In this document: positions 36,199-45,120 of the stretch, one piece after another
Layout of the letters: the number at the start of each line of letters is the position of its first letter
Numbering within the stretch: position 1 is the first letter of the stretch
Source: Metabacillus bambusae
GTDB taxonomy: Bacteria; Bacillota; Bacilli; Bacillales; Bacillaceae
Direction: 5' to 3'
Length of the DNA stretch: 64,000 nucleotides
NCBI RefSeq assembly: GCF_017497975.1
Contig: NZ_JAGDEL010000013.1
Coordinates: forward strand, 62,001-126,000
Made by a program: the position numbers and the translations under genes
The notes under the pieces: generated by a model
What the model was told of the DNA's origin: nothing
Databases searched by the model: none
Seen by the model: the letters and a program-made list of their open reading frames with translations, nothing else

Positions 36199-37161
36199 AT
36201 GAAATTTCTTTATATTAAATCGGGGTATAATGGAATCTACCCCTTTTTTGATCAGTGGATTGAAGATGCCGCCAAAAAGAAAGAGGTCTTAGTAGATTCC
36301 CTTTCTCCAAAGATTAACCCATTAGATTTGCATACAATTTTACTTTCTTCAAAACCTAGCTTCGTTCTGATTATGATAGGAGATAGAATACCTTTTTCAT
36401 TACTAAATGTGATCAAGGAAAATGACATCCCGATTGTTATTTGGTTTACAGAGGATCCCTTTTATATCGATATAAGCTTGAAGGTTCTTCCATTTGCAGA
36501 TCATATTCTATCAATAGATGAGTCAGCATGTAAATATTATCAATCATTAGGCTATAGAAATATCCACCATTTCCCATTAGCAACAAATAAAGAAATTTTT
36601 AAACCCCTCAATCTAAAAAAAGAAATCGATTTATTAATGATAGGATACCCATATCCAAATCGAATTCATTTAGTTGAATATTTATTGAATCATACAGAAT
36701 ATTCACTGACACTCATTGGGGAGAAATGGAGGAAATTTTTAAAGGTTAATCGTCATAAAAATCAAAGACTTCAGCTTATTAATCGTTGGATGAATCCTGA
36801 AGAAGTAAATCAATTTTACAATCAGGCGAAAATCATCTTAAATCCTCATAGAGAATTTTCTTTTAGACTAAATAAAAATACACATCATATAAAAAATAGT
36901 AGTATTAATAATCGATTTTTTGATATTTACGCTAGTGGAGGTTTTCAATTAATTAATCACACTGTAACTCCTCCTAAAAATTGCAGTGATGGATCTATAT
37001 TTTATTATGAAAATGAAAAAGACTGTGTCAAAAAGATACATGACTACATGGGTGATCATACACTAAGACATGATATTGCTAATCTAGCATATTTATCCAC
37101 ACAGTCTGAACATACCTTTGAAAAAAGGATTGAACAATTACTTGAAGTAGTTAAAGGTTGA
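36199..37161 (+). CDS. cgeB: CgeB-family spore glycosyltransferase
   Basis: A 320-residue protein, the usual CgeB length. It begins MKFLYIKSGYNGIYPFFDQ, with PIVIWFTEDPFYID in the first half and, in the second, a GT-B-type donor region with AKIILNPHREFSF, NNRFFDIYASGGFQL and the NEKDCVKKIHDYM end. CgeB acts late in sporulation in the outermost spore layer. The ribosome site is poor (AGGG directly before ATG), so translation is probably coupled to the CgeA-like gene that stops nine bases upstream. Transcribed from the sigma-K-like promoter at 35885-35911 and ended at 37227-37282. Sugar donor unknown. Confidence 0.9.
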   Translation: MKFLYIKSGYNGIYPFFDQWIEDAAKKKEVLVDSLSPKINPLDLHTILLSSKPSFVLIMIGDRIPFSLLNVIKENDIPIVIWFTEDPFYIDISLKVLPFADHILSIDESACKYYQSLGYRNIHHFPLATNKEIFKPLNLKKEIDLLMIGYPYPNRIHLVEYLLNHTEYSLTLIGEKWRKFLKVNRHKNQRLQLINRWMNPEEVNQFYNQAKIILNPHREFSFRLNKNTHHIKNSSINNRFFDIYASGGFQLINHTVTPPKNCSDGSIFYYENEKDCVKKIHDYMGDHTLRHDIANLAYLSTQSEHTFEKRIEQLLEVVKG

Positions 37162-37226
37162 TAGATACAGAAAAAACTTGCTAATTCTAATTGGAAGACT
37201 GACAACATAATTTAGTGAGACAAAAT

Positions 37227-37282
37227 AAAACACCTACGTAAATGTTACACCGTAATCAAGTACATTTATCGGAGGTGTTTTT
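37227..37282 (+). terminator. Terminator after cgeB
   Basis: Arms AAAACACCT with GTAAATGT, and ACATTTAT with GAGGTGTTTT, enclose a loop of about 15 bases and are followed by T-rich sequence. Lies 66 bases past the cgeB stop. Confidence 0.8.
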
Positions 37283-37379
37283 GCGTAGGCAAAAATGTGT
37301 ATAGAAGTTATATTAATGGGCAGTTGTAAGAGACAAACTAGAAGGTAAACCAAAGAAATCGTGAAAAAGGTATAATATC

Positions 37380-37820
37380 AAGAATGAATTGCAAGTAAAG
37401 GCTTAGATGGAATGGAACAGGAAGGGCGAGATCTATCGATTGGATCAACCGATCAAGAGCATGAACCAGAGTACGCTTGCGAAAATGAACCTATCAACAA
37501 CTAGGTTACCCACTTTTAAACGAATAAAAGCTAAAAAAAGTATTTAGCGATGAAAAAGGAGTGGATAATAGATTAATTTTAAATCTAGTGAGGCAACTGC
37601 GTAAAAAGTATATCCAGAAGAAAAAATTCTTTGGACAACGCAGTTATTGAATCGATTCTAATTTGAAATAAAGGAATTTCAGTATTGTAAATTTAAATCT
37701 TAAGAAAATCTAGAAATCGTATCTAAAATTGATGAATATATTTATCACTATAACGAAGAAAGAATTGAAGAAAAATTAGGCTACTTCACTTCAAAAGAAT
37801 TCGGACTTTTAGCAGCCTAA
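37380..37820 (+). pseudogene. Decayed IS3-family transposase remnant
   Basis: No intact frame, but translated pieces on the plus strand match the end of IS3/IS150-type transposases: DNAVIES around 37633-37653, and KIDEYIYHYNEERIEEKLGY then TSKEFGLLAA to the TAA at 37818. Several stops and frameshifts separate the pieces, and the region upstream (37390-37620) is too eroded to align by eye. It lies between two spore-glycan operons. Terminal inverted repeats were not found. Confidence 0.65.
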
Positions 37821-37898
37821 TGAGTGTTTTATATGTGTCTTTATAGCTTGGTAAGTTCAGACCTTATTTGTTACTTCTTAAAATAATTTCGGCAGCAT

Positions 37899-37929
37899 AA
37901 AAAAGTGTCAGAGAATCTGACACTTTTTG
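37899..37929 (-). terminator. Terminator of the aminotransferase operon
   Basis: Perfect arms AAAAAGTGTCAGA and TCTGACACTTTTT around a 3-base loop, five bases past the stop of the class III aminotransferase on the minus strand. Confidence 0.9.
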
Positions 37930-37933
37930 TCTA

Positions 37934-39223
37934 TTAACGAATTTTAAATAGTGGAGTTAATGGTTGACATTTGAGGTATTTATCCACTTTTGATTCATGT
38001 ACAGCCTTCTTTAATATAGCAAATACTTCATCATAGGTTGAAAGTAATTGATTAATATCACTTTTTGAATGTGAATAGCTTATATTATGTGTCCCGAGTG
38101 TTAAAATGCCTCTTGCAAATACCTCTTGTAAAAATAACGTTTTAATTTCCCATTGGCTCGTATTATTCACATCTTTAAACGATAAAAATGACCATGCAGG
38201 ATGTCCAGATATAGATAAGATATGATCAATATTATGTTTTTTTATTAATTCACGTATGCCATTTAACACAACTTCACCTTGGTTGATTATCGTTTCAATT
38301 ACAGGTTCATTTTGTAATTTTGACAACGTTGCTAAAGAAGCAGCCAAAGATAATGTTTCTCCACCAAATGTAAAGGAATAAAAAATTTCATTCATCAGAG
38401 TCATAATCTCTTTTTTTCCAACAACTGCAGAAATAGGATAACCATTTGCCATCCCTTTTCCAAAGGTTGCAAGATCAGGAGTTACTCCAAAATATTCTTG
38501 AGCCCCGCCATTTGCAAATCGGAAACCCGTTACTGTTTCATCAAAAATTAATAGTGCTCCATTTTTATGTGTTAGTTCTTTTACCTTTTGTAGAAAATCA
38601 TTTTCTGGTTTTATAATATTCATTGGCTCTAAAATGACTGCTGCTATTTCGCCTGGATATTTTTGAAATAGGTTGTTTAGTGAATTTAAATCATTGTAGA
38701 TAAATGTGTGTGTCAACTCTTGAGTCGCCTTAGGAACACCTCTATTCCGTGTAGTCGATCCAATAAACCAATCTTGCCAACCATGATAACCACAAACAGC
38801 AACACGATCTCGGTTCTTGTATGCTCTAGCTAGTCGTATTGCGCCGCTAGTTGCGTCTGACCCATTCTTTCCAAAACGAACCATTTCTGCACAAGGAACC
38901 ATATCGACAATTTTTTCTGAAACTTCTACTTCTAATGGATGTGGTAAAGAGAAAATGACTCCTTCCGATAATTGTACACGAACAGCGTTTCCTACATCTT
39001 GATCATTGTAGCCCAAAGTAACAGCAGCAAGACTATTAATGAAGTCAATATATTCATTGCCATCTATATCCCAAACACGACTCCCATTGCCATTTTTTAT
39101 AAAGTATGGTGAAACCCCAAAAGGATAATGAACCTTACTTTTACTAAATGTTTGGCTACCTAAGGGAATGGTTCTTAAAGCTCTTTCTAACATAAGCTCT
39201 GAATGAAAGTACCTACTATTCAT
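37934..39223 (-). CDS. Class III PLP aminotransferase (glutamate-1-semialdehyde aminomutase-like)
   Basis: A 429-residue fold-type I PLP enzyme. RFGKNGSDATSGAIRLARAY binds PLP phosphate, LIFDETVTGFRF gives the Asp for the pyridine nitrogen, and the Schiff-base lysine is in LATFGKGMANGYPIS. Overall it resembles HemL, but its place at the end of an SpsF operon argues for a sugar or carboxylate aminotransferase, not haem synthesis. Last gene of the four-gene minus-strand operon, two bases after spsF. Substrate unknown; a keto-sugar acid in nonulosonate modification is one option. Confidence 0.85.
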   Translation of the reverse strand: MNSRYFHSELMLERALRTIPLGSQTFSKSKVHYPFGVSPYFIKNGNGSRVWDIDGNEYIDFINSLAAVTLGYNDQDVGNAVRVQLSEGVIFSLPHPLEVEVSEKIVDMVPCAEMVRFGKNGSDATSGAIRLARAYKNRDRVAVCGYHGWQDWFIGSTTRNRGVPKATQELTHTFIYNDLNSLNNLFQKYPGEIAAVILEPMNIIKPENDFLQKVKELTHKNGALLIFDETVTGFRFANGGAQEYFGVTPDLATFGKGMANGYPISAVVGKKEIMTLMNEIFYSFTFGGETLSLAASLATLSKLQNEPVIETIINQGEVVLNGIRELIKKHNIDHILSISGHPAWSFLSFKDVNNTSQWEIKTLFLQEVFARGILTLGTHNISYSHSKSDINQLLSTYDEVFAILKKAVHESKVDKYLKCQPLTPLFKIR

Positions 39224-39225
39224 TT

Positions 39226-39990
39226 TTATCCCTCTTTTTTTATTTCTAATAATGAATGATTATATCCTTCGTTTCTTCCAATATGTTTATTTAGATTTTT
39301 TAACTCTTGGTTTTCATCTAAATAATTCAAAATATCATGTATCGTAAATATTGTCTCACTACAATAAAGCGCTTCATATATCTTAACAACTAGCTCGTAA
39401 TCTACTTTTTCGTCTACAGTCCAACGCAAATTAGAAAGATCTAGATCATTTTTATAACTACCTAAACTAAAAAACTCCCTATTTTCATAAATATAAGGTG
39501 TCACATGCTCCATTTGATGTTGCAGATCAGCATTTTCCCAAGCCTTCTTTAAGCTTAAAAACTGGAAAACTTCAATATCTAATCCATCAGGAAATGTTGG
39601 CTCTAATGTATTACTCGTATAATGAAATTGATGATCTAAATGGTACTTTATGATTTTATTTATTAATTCGGGGTCAATAAGAGGACAGTCACCAGTAAGA
39701 CGAACGACGTGTTCAGGGGAAAAAGGTTTTGCTGCCTTATAAAAGCGATCCAAGACATTATCAAGACTCCCTCGAAAACTCAAAATATTGTTTTCAAGAC
39801 ATAATTGTGCGATTGGATCATCTGAAGGTTCTTCACTCGTAGCGATAACAAGCTGATCAATTAGACTAGCACACTTTACTCTCTCTATTTGCCGCAGCAG
39901 CATTGGGACTCCTAAGATTGGCTTTAACACTTTTCCTGGAAATCTCTTCGAACTCATTCTTGCCTGTATAATAGCTAATATCATTTTCAC
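39226..39990 (-). CDS. spsF: Spore polysaccharide cytidylyltransferase SpsF
   Basis: A 254-residue nucleotidyltransferase. AIIQARMSSKRFPGKVLKPI is the SpsF/acylneuraminate cytidylyltransferase signature; VVRLTGDCPLIDPEL supplies the metal-binding Asp; FPDGLDIEVF and RWTVDEKVDYELV are typical of SpsF. It should activate a nonulosonic acid or related sugar with CTP. The main operon has pseB, C, G, H and I but no CMP-transferase, so this gene may complete the pathway from a separate operon. Located two bases before the aminotransferase gene and 12 bases after the aldo/keto reductase. Confidence 0.9.
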   Translation of the reverse strand: MKMILAIIQARMSSKRFPGKVLKPILGVPMLLRQIERVKCASLIDQLVIATSEEPSDDPIAQLCLENNILSFRGSLDNVLDRFYKAAKPFSPEHVVRLTGDCPLIDPELINKIIKYHLDHQFHYTSNTLEPTFPDGLDIEVFQFLSLKKAWENADLQHQMEHVTPYIYENREFFSLGSYKNDLDLSNLRWTVDEKVDYELVVKIYEALYCSETIFTIHDILNYLDENQELKNLNKHIGRNEGYNHSLLEIKKEG

Positions 39991-40002
39991 AATCTCCTTT
40001 AG

Positions 40003-40896
40003 CTATATCTCCCAATTAACCGGGTTAATAATCGATTCATCACTTATAGCAAATCTACTCATATCACAACCTGGCCAAGCACTGTTTAACATTAAAATAT
40101 TTTCTTTAAGCTGCTTGACTGTTTCAACCCCAACTATGATGTGATCTATTTCCTCAAGCTGATTCAAAAATCCTAATGCTGCTTGAATAGGTGATAAACC
40201 ATATGAATGTATAAACTCATGGTATTCTTCAATCTTGTCTTTTATTTTATAAAAATAAGGCTTAATATTTTGTTTATTCTTTACCAATAATCCCTGTAAA
40301 AATACAGATCTAGCATGTATTTCAATATTTTTCTCTTTCATTCTTTTTAAATAACCACCCAGAATTAATCTCTGATCAAAAACATTTATTGGTATCTGAA
40401 TAATATCTAGATCAAATTGAGTCAATAGATGCTCTATCTGTCCCCCTGTATATACTGAAACGCCTATCTTTTCGACAAGCTTTTCTTCTTTAAGTTCTTG
40501 AAGAGCTTTAAAGAGAAATTTCCCATTTTCTTTTAATAGATCATTCGGGTTATGAATTAATATCCCATATATAGAGGACTGATTAAGTTTTTCTAAAGAA
40601 GAATAAAAAGCGGCTTTTACGTTTAATATGTCTTTGTGTGTTATTTTTTGAGAATTAACATATGGAGTCTTAGAAATTATTTTAAATGGTTGATCAGCCT
40701 TCATACATTTACCTAATACCTCTTCACTATCACCATAAGAAGAAGCAGTATCAATAATTCTTACTCCTCCTTTATACGCTTCACTTAAAATACTTTCAAC
40801 TTCATGAATCGTTGGTTTTCCGTAAAGATTAAATAAACCATAATTCATTCCAAATTGTACTGTACCAATACCTAATTTAATTGATGTCATCTTCAT
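40003..40896 (-). CDS. Aldo/keto reductase
   Basis: A 297-residue TIM-barrel oxidoreductase. The catalytic tetrad is visible: Asp in RIIDTASSYGDSE, Tyr in the same SYGDSE segment, Lys in KIISKTPY and His in GILIHNPND. NADPH-site residues near GVETVKQLKEN follow. It probably reduces a keto-sugar intermediate. It overlaps the preceding GNAT gene by 20 bases and precedes spsF. No transmembrane part. Similar reductases occur beside SpsF-like genes in bacterial nonulosonate or flagellin-glycan clusters; the substrate is not known. Confidence 0.87.
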   Translation of the reverse strand: MKMTSIKLGIGTVQFGMNYGLFNLYGKPTIHEVESILSEAYKGGVRIIDTASSYGDSEEVLGKCMKADQPFKIISKTPYVNSQKITHKDILNVKAAFYSSLEKLNQSSIYGILIHNPNDLLKENGKFLFKALQELKEEKLVEKIGVSVYTGGQIEHLLTQFDLDIIQIPINVFDQRLILGGYLKRMKEKNIEIHARSVFLQGLLVKNKQNIKPYFYKIKDKIEEYHEFIHSYGLSPIQAALGFLNQLEEIDHIIVGVETVKQLKENILMLNSAWPGCDMSRFAISDESIINPVNWEI

Positions 40897-41440
40897 TCAC
40901 ATGTTTTTCTGATAAAAATGAAGGATTAAAACAGCAAATACAAATTTTATCCATTTTTTCACCATTAATTAGAAAATGATCCTTTAACCTTGCCTCTTCA
41001 TGCCAACCTGCTTTCAAAAAGGCCTTTAATGAACCGATATTATTTGAATACATTCCATCTGTTAGTTTTCTAATATTATATTTTTTAAAGGCAATCTCTT
41101 TACCAAGATTTATTGCTTCTGATGCATATCCTTTTCCCCAAGCTTGCATATCACCTATTACAATGGGCATTCCAGATGTCTTATGCTTCCAATTAATTGG
41201 CCCAATCTTTAAATTCCCAATATGCTTATCTGATTCGATCAAGCATATTGCATACATAAAATAGGTATTTGTTGTTTTTCCCTTTTCAATGTAATCTCTT
41301 ACTTCTGTAAAACTTAAATTATTTACTTCCAAAAACTCTGTCACATTTTCATTTTTAAACCATGATAAATAATTGTCATTTATATCCTTTTCTACTAGCT
41401 CCCTAAGATAAATATTTTCACCTTTATAATAAATGGTCAT
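40877..41440 (-). CDS. GNAT-family N-acetyltransferase
   Basis: About 187 residues, RimJ/PseH-like. NIYLRELVEKDINDNYLSWF opens the fold, GNLKIGPINWKHK and QAWGKGYASEAINL (acetyl-CoA-binding loop) follow, and LKAFLKAGWHEEARLKDHF closes it. I start at ATG 41440 (MTIYYKGENI), eight bases after GGAGG; the frame to 41455 starts at that ribosome site itself. First gene of the spsF operon. Likely acetylates an amino group on the sugar made by this operon. It overlaps the aldo/keto reductase gene. Confidence 0.85.
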   Translation of the reverse strand: MTIYYKGENIYLRELVEKDINDNYLSWFKNENVTEFLEVNNLSFTEVRDYIEKGKTTNTYFMYAICLIESDKHIGNLKIGPINWKHKTSGMPIVIGDMQAWGKGYASEAINLGKEIAFKKYNIRKLTDGMYSNNIGSLKAFLKAGWHEEARLKDHFLINGEKMDKICICCFNPSFLSEKHVNEDDIN

Positions 41441-41984
41441 TATCATTTCCTCCATAAAAATAGTAACGAATAGAAAAAACTATTATCATTGTAATAATAG
41501 TTGATCCTATTACAACCTTTAGATCTCTTCCTACATTCAATAATTAAACGTAGTAACACTCATCACTTAATTGAGCAAAAACCTTATTGATCCCTATTTG
41601 TTGGTACTATATTTTATACTCCAATAATAGCCCTATATTTCACTTTATTGGTTCAATCATATGTGCTAAGTTGTTTTGTTTCCTTTTTATTGGTATCTCT
41701 ATTAATCAAAAATTTCAACGTTTGGCAATTCCCTTGATACTCTGTCTACTAATAATATCTTGCATAATATTCCTATGTTTGTTCATTAGATATTGTGAAA
41801 TATTTGGAAGCGGATTTTTCAGATATTTAATATTTACAATTTTTTCATTCTCTGATCTTAACAGAAAGGAGACCTTATTTGATAATAACACCTATGATTC
41901 TTAATAAGTACGCTACCTAATATGGTTATTTCCACTTTTTGGTATATCCACTTATTCAATTGTTGCTTACCTTTTATCAACACA

Positions 41985-42019
41985 AAAAAGAAACTGCCAA
42001 TAAATGACAGTTTCTTTTT
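41985..42019 (-). terminator. Terminator downstream of ppc
   Basis: Arms AAAAAGAAACTG and CAGTTTCTTTTT with a loop of about 11 bases, 74 bases past the ppc stop on the minus strand. Confidence 0.75.
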
Positions 42020-42026
42020 GGGTTTA

Positions 42027-42069
42027 GCTGTTTTCGCAAACTTTGTTGCTATTAACCAAGTAATGCGGT
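42027..42069 (+). repeat. Family C repeat, copy 2
   Basis: AGCTGTTTTCGCAAACTTTG, then TTGCTATTAACCAAGTAATGC. It matches 13071-13116 and, inverted, 58531-58569. No family B part is attached to this copy. Confidence 0.7.
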
Positions 42070-42092
42070 CTGGAGCCTTGTGTTTTAACTGA

Positions 42093-44855
42093 TCAGCCTG
42101 TATTACGTAAGCCTGCGGCAATACCACTAATTGTTAATAACACTTCATTTAACAATTCTTCATTAGGTTCTTCTTGTTCGCGAAGCTCTTTTATGAGTTC
42201 TACTTGTAAGAAGTTCAATGGGTCTACATAAGGGTTTCTGCGATGAACAGATTCTTTAATATTAGGTGTATGATCTAATAGTTCTTCATCACCAGTTACT
42301 TTAAGTAAAATGGCTTTCGTTGCTTCATATTCCTCGACAATATTGCTGAAAATACGATCTGCAATCTCTTTGTCTTTGACAAGAGAAATGTATTCTTTAG
42401 CTGTAGTGATATCTGCCTTCATTAGTGCCATTTGCAGGTTATCAACTGTCGAACGGAAGAATGGCCATTCCTGGTACATACGTTGCAATAGTTTTAGGTT
42501 TTCAACATCTTTTGAAATAAAGCTTTCTAACCCTGTTCCCGCTGCATACCATGCTGGTAATAATTGACGACTTTGTGTCCATGCAAAAACCCAAGGAATC
42601 GCACGTAAATCCTCAAAACGATTACGGTTTTTACGCTTCATAGGACGTGAGCCAATATTTAATTCAGCTAGCTCATTTAATGGCGTTGCCTCTGTAAAAT
42701 AAGTTAAAAAGTCTGGATCCTCAAACACGAGTGATTGATATTTTTTTAGAGATACCTTTGAGATCTCTTCCATTGCATTTTCCCATGCTGTTTCACGAAT
42801 ATGTTGCTGTTCTGATTCTTCTGATAGGTTAACAGAAGCCTCAAGTAAAGTGGAAGTGGCTTGTTCTAGACTGCGGTAAGCAATATCTTCTATCAAGTAG
42901 CGAGAAGACAAAACCTCACCTTGCTCTGTAATCTTCACTCCATCGCCAATTGTTTCAGCTGGTTGTGAAAGAATGCTTCGATTTAATGGACCACCGCCAC
43001 GACCTAATGATCCACCGCGGCCATGGAAAAACTTCAATCCGATTTCATGACGCTTCGCCATGTCATGGATTTCAAGCTGTGCTTTATAAAGCTTCCAGTT
43101 GGCAGTTAACGTTCCACCATCTTTACTACCGTCTGAGTAGCCAAGCATGATTTCTTGAGAATCACCATGAATGCTCAAGTGATTTCTGTATACATCCATT
43201 TTAAAAAGTGTTTCTAAAATTTCTGGACCTGCAGTTAAGTCGTCGATCGTTTCAAGAAGTGGTGCAACATTTAAATGACTTTCAACCGTACCGTCTGCAT
43301 GAAGTCTGTAAATGCCTGCTTCCTTCGCTAGCACCAATACTTCAAGTAAGTCACTTGCAGCCTGTGTCATACTGACAAGGTAAACAAGAATTGATTTTCT
43401 CCCAAATGTATCATGTGCTTTTTTGATCATCGTAAAGACCTTGATCATTTCCTGTGTCTCTTTTGAATAATCTTCATTTAATAATAGAACTGGGCGTGGA
43501 TCTTTTAGCACAGCTTCTAATGTTTTAATTTTTTCTTCTTCAGAAAGTGCCGTATAATCATCGGTTACTTTCACTTTGCGTAAAATTTCTGTAATAGCTG
43601 CTTCATGCTCACCACTATGGTTACGAATATCAAGAGTAGCTAAATGGAAGCCAAATAACTGAACTTGGCGAATTAATTTTTTAAGCATTTTCAATTCACG
43701 AAGGGCTGGTTGATGATTGTTTATACTATTTTGAATTAAATAAAGATCTTTCAACAGCTCTTCAGATGTTTGATAACCGATTTCAGATTTACCAACTGCT
43801 TTTAGACGTGCTAATATCACAGCAATTTTTCGACGATAGACCTCATTTTCAACAGGCCATTTCTTTTCATTTTCTAAGTAAGCAGCCTCTTCTTTTTCAA
43901 CATTTTCAAGTAGCTCTTTACTTACATCTACACGAGTTGTTGAGTGACTAAAACGTTTCATCACTTCGACTAGTGCTTCTTTATATTTTTTTACCGCTAG
44001 ATCACGATGTCTTTCTAATGTTTCCCATGTGACTTCAGGTGTAACATTTGGGTTTCCATCACGATCCCCACCAATCCATGAGCCAAAACGAAGGAAATTA
44101 GGAACTTCCCAATTATGACCTGGGAATTGTTCAACAAGACCTTCCTCTAGATCCTGATGTATTTCAGGAAGCACATCAAAAAAGGTTTGATCAAAATAAT
44201 AAAGCCCATTACGTACTTCATCCATGACAGTTGGTTTACGATGACGTAATTCATCTGTTTGCCATAGAATTGTTACATCATTTAATAAACTATCCTCAAG
44301 CTTTTTACGCTCTTTTTTTGTCAGCATGTTATTATCTAAGCTTTTCAATATTGTTGAGATTCGCTTTTGAATCTCGATTACTGAACGCTTTGTTGCTTCT
44401 GTTGGATGCGCAGTAATAATTAATTCCAATGATAACGTGTTCAGTACGTTTTGAATGGTAGTCACATCTATTTCATTTTCTTTCAGTGATAATATAGCAC
44501 TTTCAATCGATGATGGTTGTACAACATGGTTGTCTTGAAGCTGATATTCGCGACGTCGACGAATACGGTGATTTGACTCTGCCGCATTGATAAGATGAAA
44601 GTAAATAGAAAAAGCTCGAATAACTTGCTTTCGCATTGGAGTATCCAAATTCACAATTTCTTCTTTAAGTTCATTATATATTTGCTCGTCAAAACAATTT
44701 CGAAGAGTTTTCGCCATTCCCCTTAACTTTTCAACTTTATCAAGAAGCTCCGTTCCCCCATGATGAACAAGGATTTCCCCTAGAATATGCCCTAGGGATT
44801 TTACATCGCGGCGTAATGGAAGACTGCTATCATTTGTCTCAATTCTAGTTGTCAT
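42093..44855 (-). CDS. ppc: Phosphoenolpyruvate carboxylase
   Basis: A 920-residue enzyme of full length. Catalytic His in ITAHPTEATKRS (about 155), GSWIGGDRDGNPNVTP, the central FHGRGGSLGRGGGP loop (His, Arg and Gly), and the C-terminal AAGLRNTG end are intact. It adds bicarbonate to phosphoenolpyruvate to form oxaloacetate, refilling the TCA cycle. B. subtilis itself relies on pyruvate carboxylase, so ppc is a genus-level distinction within the family. Single gene with its own terminator. Ribosome site AAGGAGAAGGTGAC. Confidence 0.97.
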   Translation of the reverse strand: MTTRIETNDSSLPLRRDVKSLGHILGEILVHHGGTELLDKVEKLRGMAKTLRNCFDEQIYNELKEEIVNLDTPMRKQVIRAFSIYFHLINAAESNHRIRRRREYQLQDNHVVQPSSIESAILSLKENEIDVTTIQNVLNTLSLELIITAHPTEATKRSVIEIQKRISTILKSLDNNMLTKKERKKLEDSLLNDVTILWQTDELRHRKPTVMDEVRNGLYYFDQTFFDVLPEIHQDLEEGLVEQFPGHNWEVPNFLRFGSWIGGDRDGNPNVTPEVTWETLERHRDLAVKKYKEALVEVMKRFSHSTTRVDVSKELLENVEKEEAAYLENEKKWPVENEVYRRKIAVILARLKAVGKSEIGYQTSEELLKDLYLIQNSINNHQPALRELKMLKKLIRQVQLFGFHLATLDIRNHSGEHEAAITEILRKVKVTDDYTALSEEEKIKTLEAVLKDPRPVLLLNEDYSKETQEMIKVFTMIKKAHDTFGRKSILVYLVSMTQAASDLLEVLVLAKEAGIYRLHADGTVESHLNVAPLLETIDDLTAGPEILETLFKMDVYRNHLSIHGDSQEIMLGYSDGSKDGGTLTANWKLYKAQLEIHDMAKRHEIGLKFFHGRGGSLGRGGGPLNRSILSQPAETIGDGVKITEQGEVLSSRYLIEDIAYRSLEQATSTLLEASVNLSEESEQQHIRETAWENAMEEISKVSLKKYQSLVFEDPDFLTYFTEATPLNELAELNIGSRPMKRKNRNRFEDLRAIPWVFAWTQSRQLLPAWYAAGTGLESFISKDVENLKLLQRMYQEWPFFRSTVDNLQMALMKADITTAKEYISLVKDKEIADRIFSNIVEEYEATKAILLKVTGDEELLDHTPNIKESVHRRNPYVDPLNFLQVELIKELREQEEPNEELLNEVLLTISGIAAGLRNTG

Positions 44856-45071
44856 CGTGTCACCTTCTCCTTAAAAATTGTTATTCTATTAAATAGTAAG
44901 ATAATTCTATCATATCATTTTCCAAGGAGAATTTCATCTTTAATTGCTAAAATCGATATCATTTTAAGATTAAAAGCTGAAATTTAATCTAATTCATATA
45001 TAATTAACACGAATAATTTACTAAACCATCCAATTATGTGATTTTTTACATATAAATATTGTATTTTGAAA

Positions 45072-45115
45072 TAACAAAAAGTCTGACACTTTACTTTTTT
45101 CAGACTTCTTGTTAT
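45072..45115 (-). terminator. Terminator of the alpha/beta hydrolase gene
   Basis: Arms AACAAAAAGTCTGA and TCAGACTTCTTGTT with a T-rich loop, five bases past the hydrolase stop on the minus strand. Confidence 0.75.
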
Positions 45116-45120
45116 ATGAA

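Larger units (their letters stand above)
41441..42092. other. Intergenic region with terminator and repeat
   Basis: About 650 bases. It holds the promoter side of the spsF operon, a hydrophobic TTG-initiated frame (41587-41904) without a ribosome site, the ppc-side terminator at 41985-42019 and a family C repeat at 42027-42069. I did not find a sigma-K-type site before the spsF operon. Confidence 0.5.

Noticed and set aside
37934-39223. Aminotransferase considered as haem gene hemL
   Set aside because: It sits in an operon with spsF and sugar-modifying genes, with no other haem gene near; HemL paralogues with other roles are common.
41587-41904. 105-codon hydrophobic plus-strand frame
   Set aside because: TTG start without a ribosome site and no recognised family; hydrophobicity expected from AT-rich T-biased DNA. 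Low but not zero chance of a small membrane protein.
41858-42127. 89-codon minus-strand frame
   Set aside because: Overlaps the end of ppc, a terminator and a repeat.
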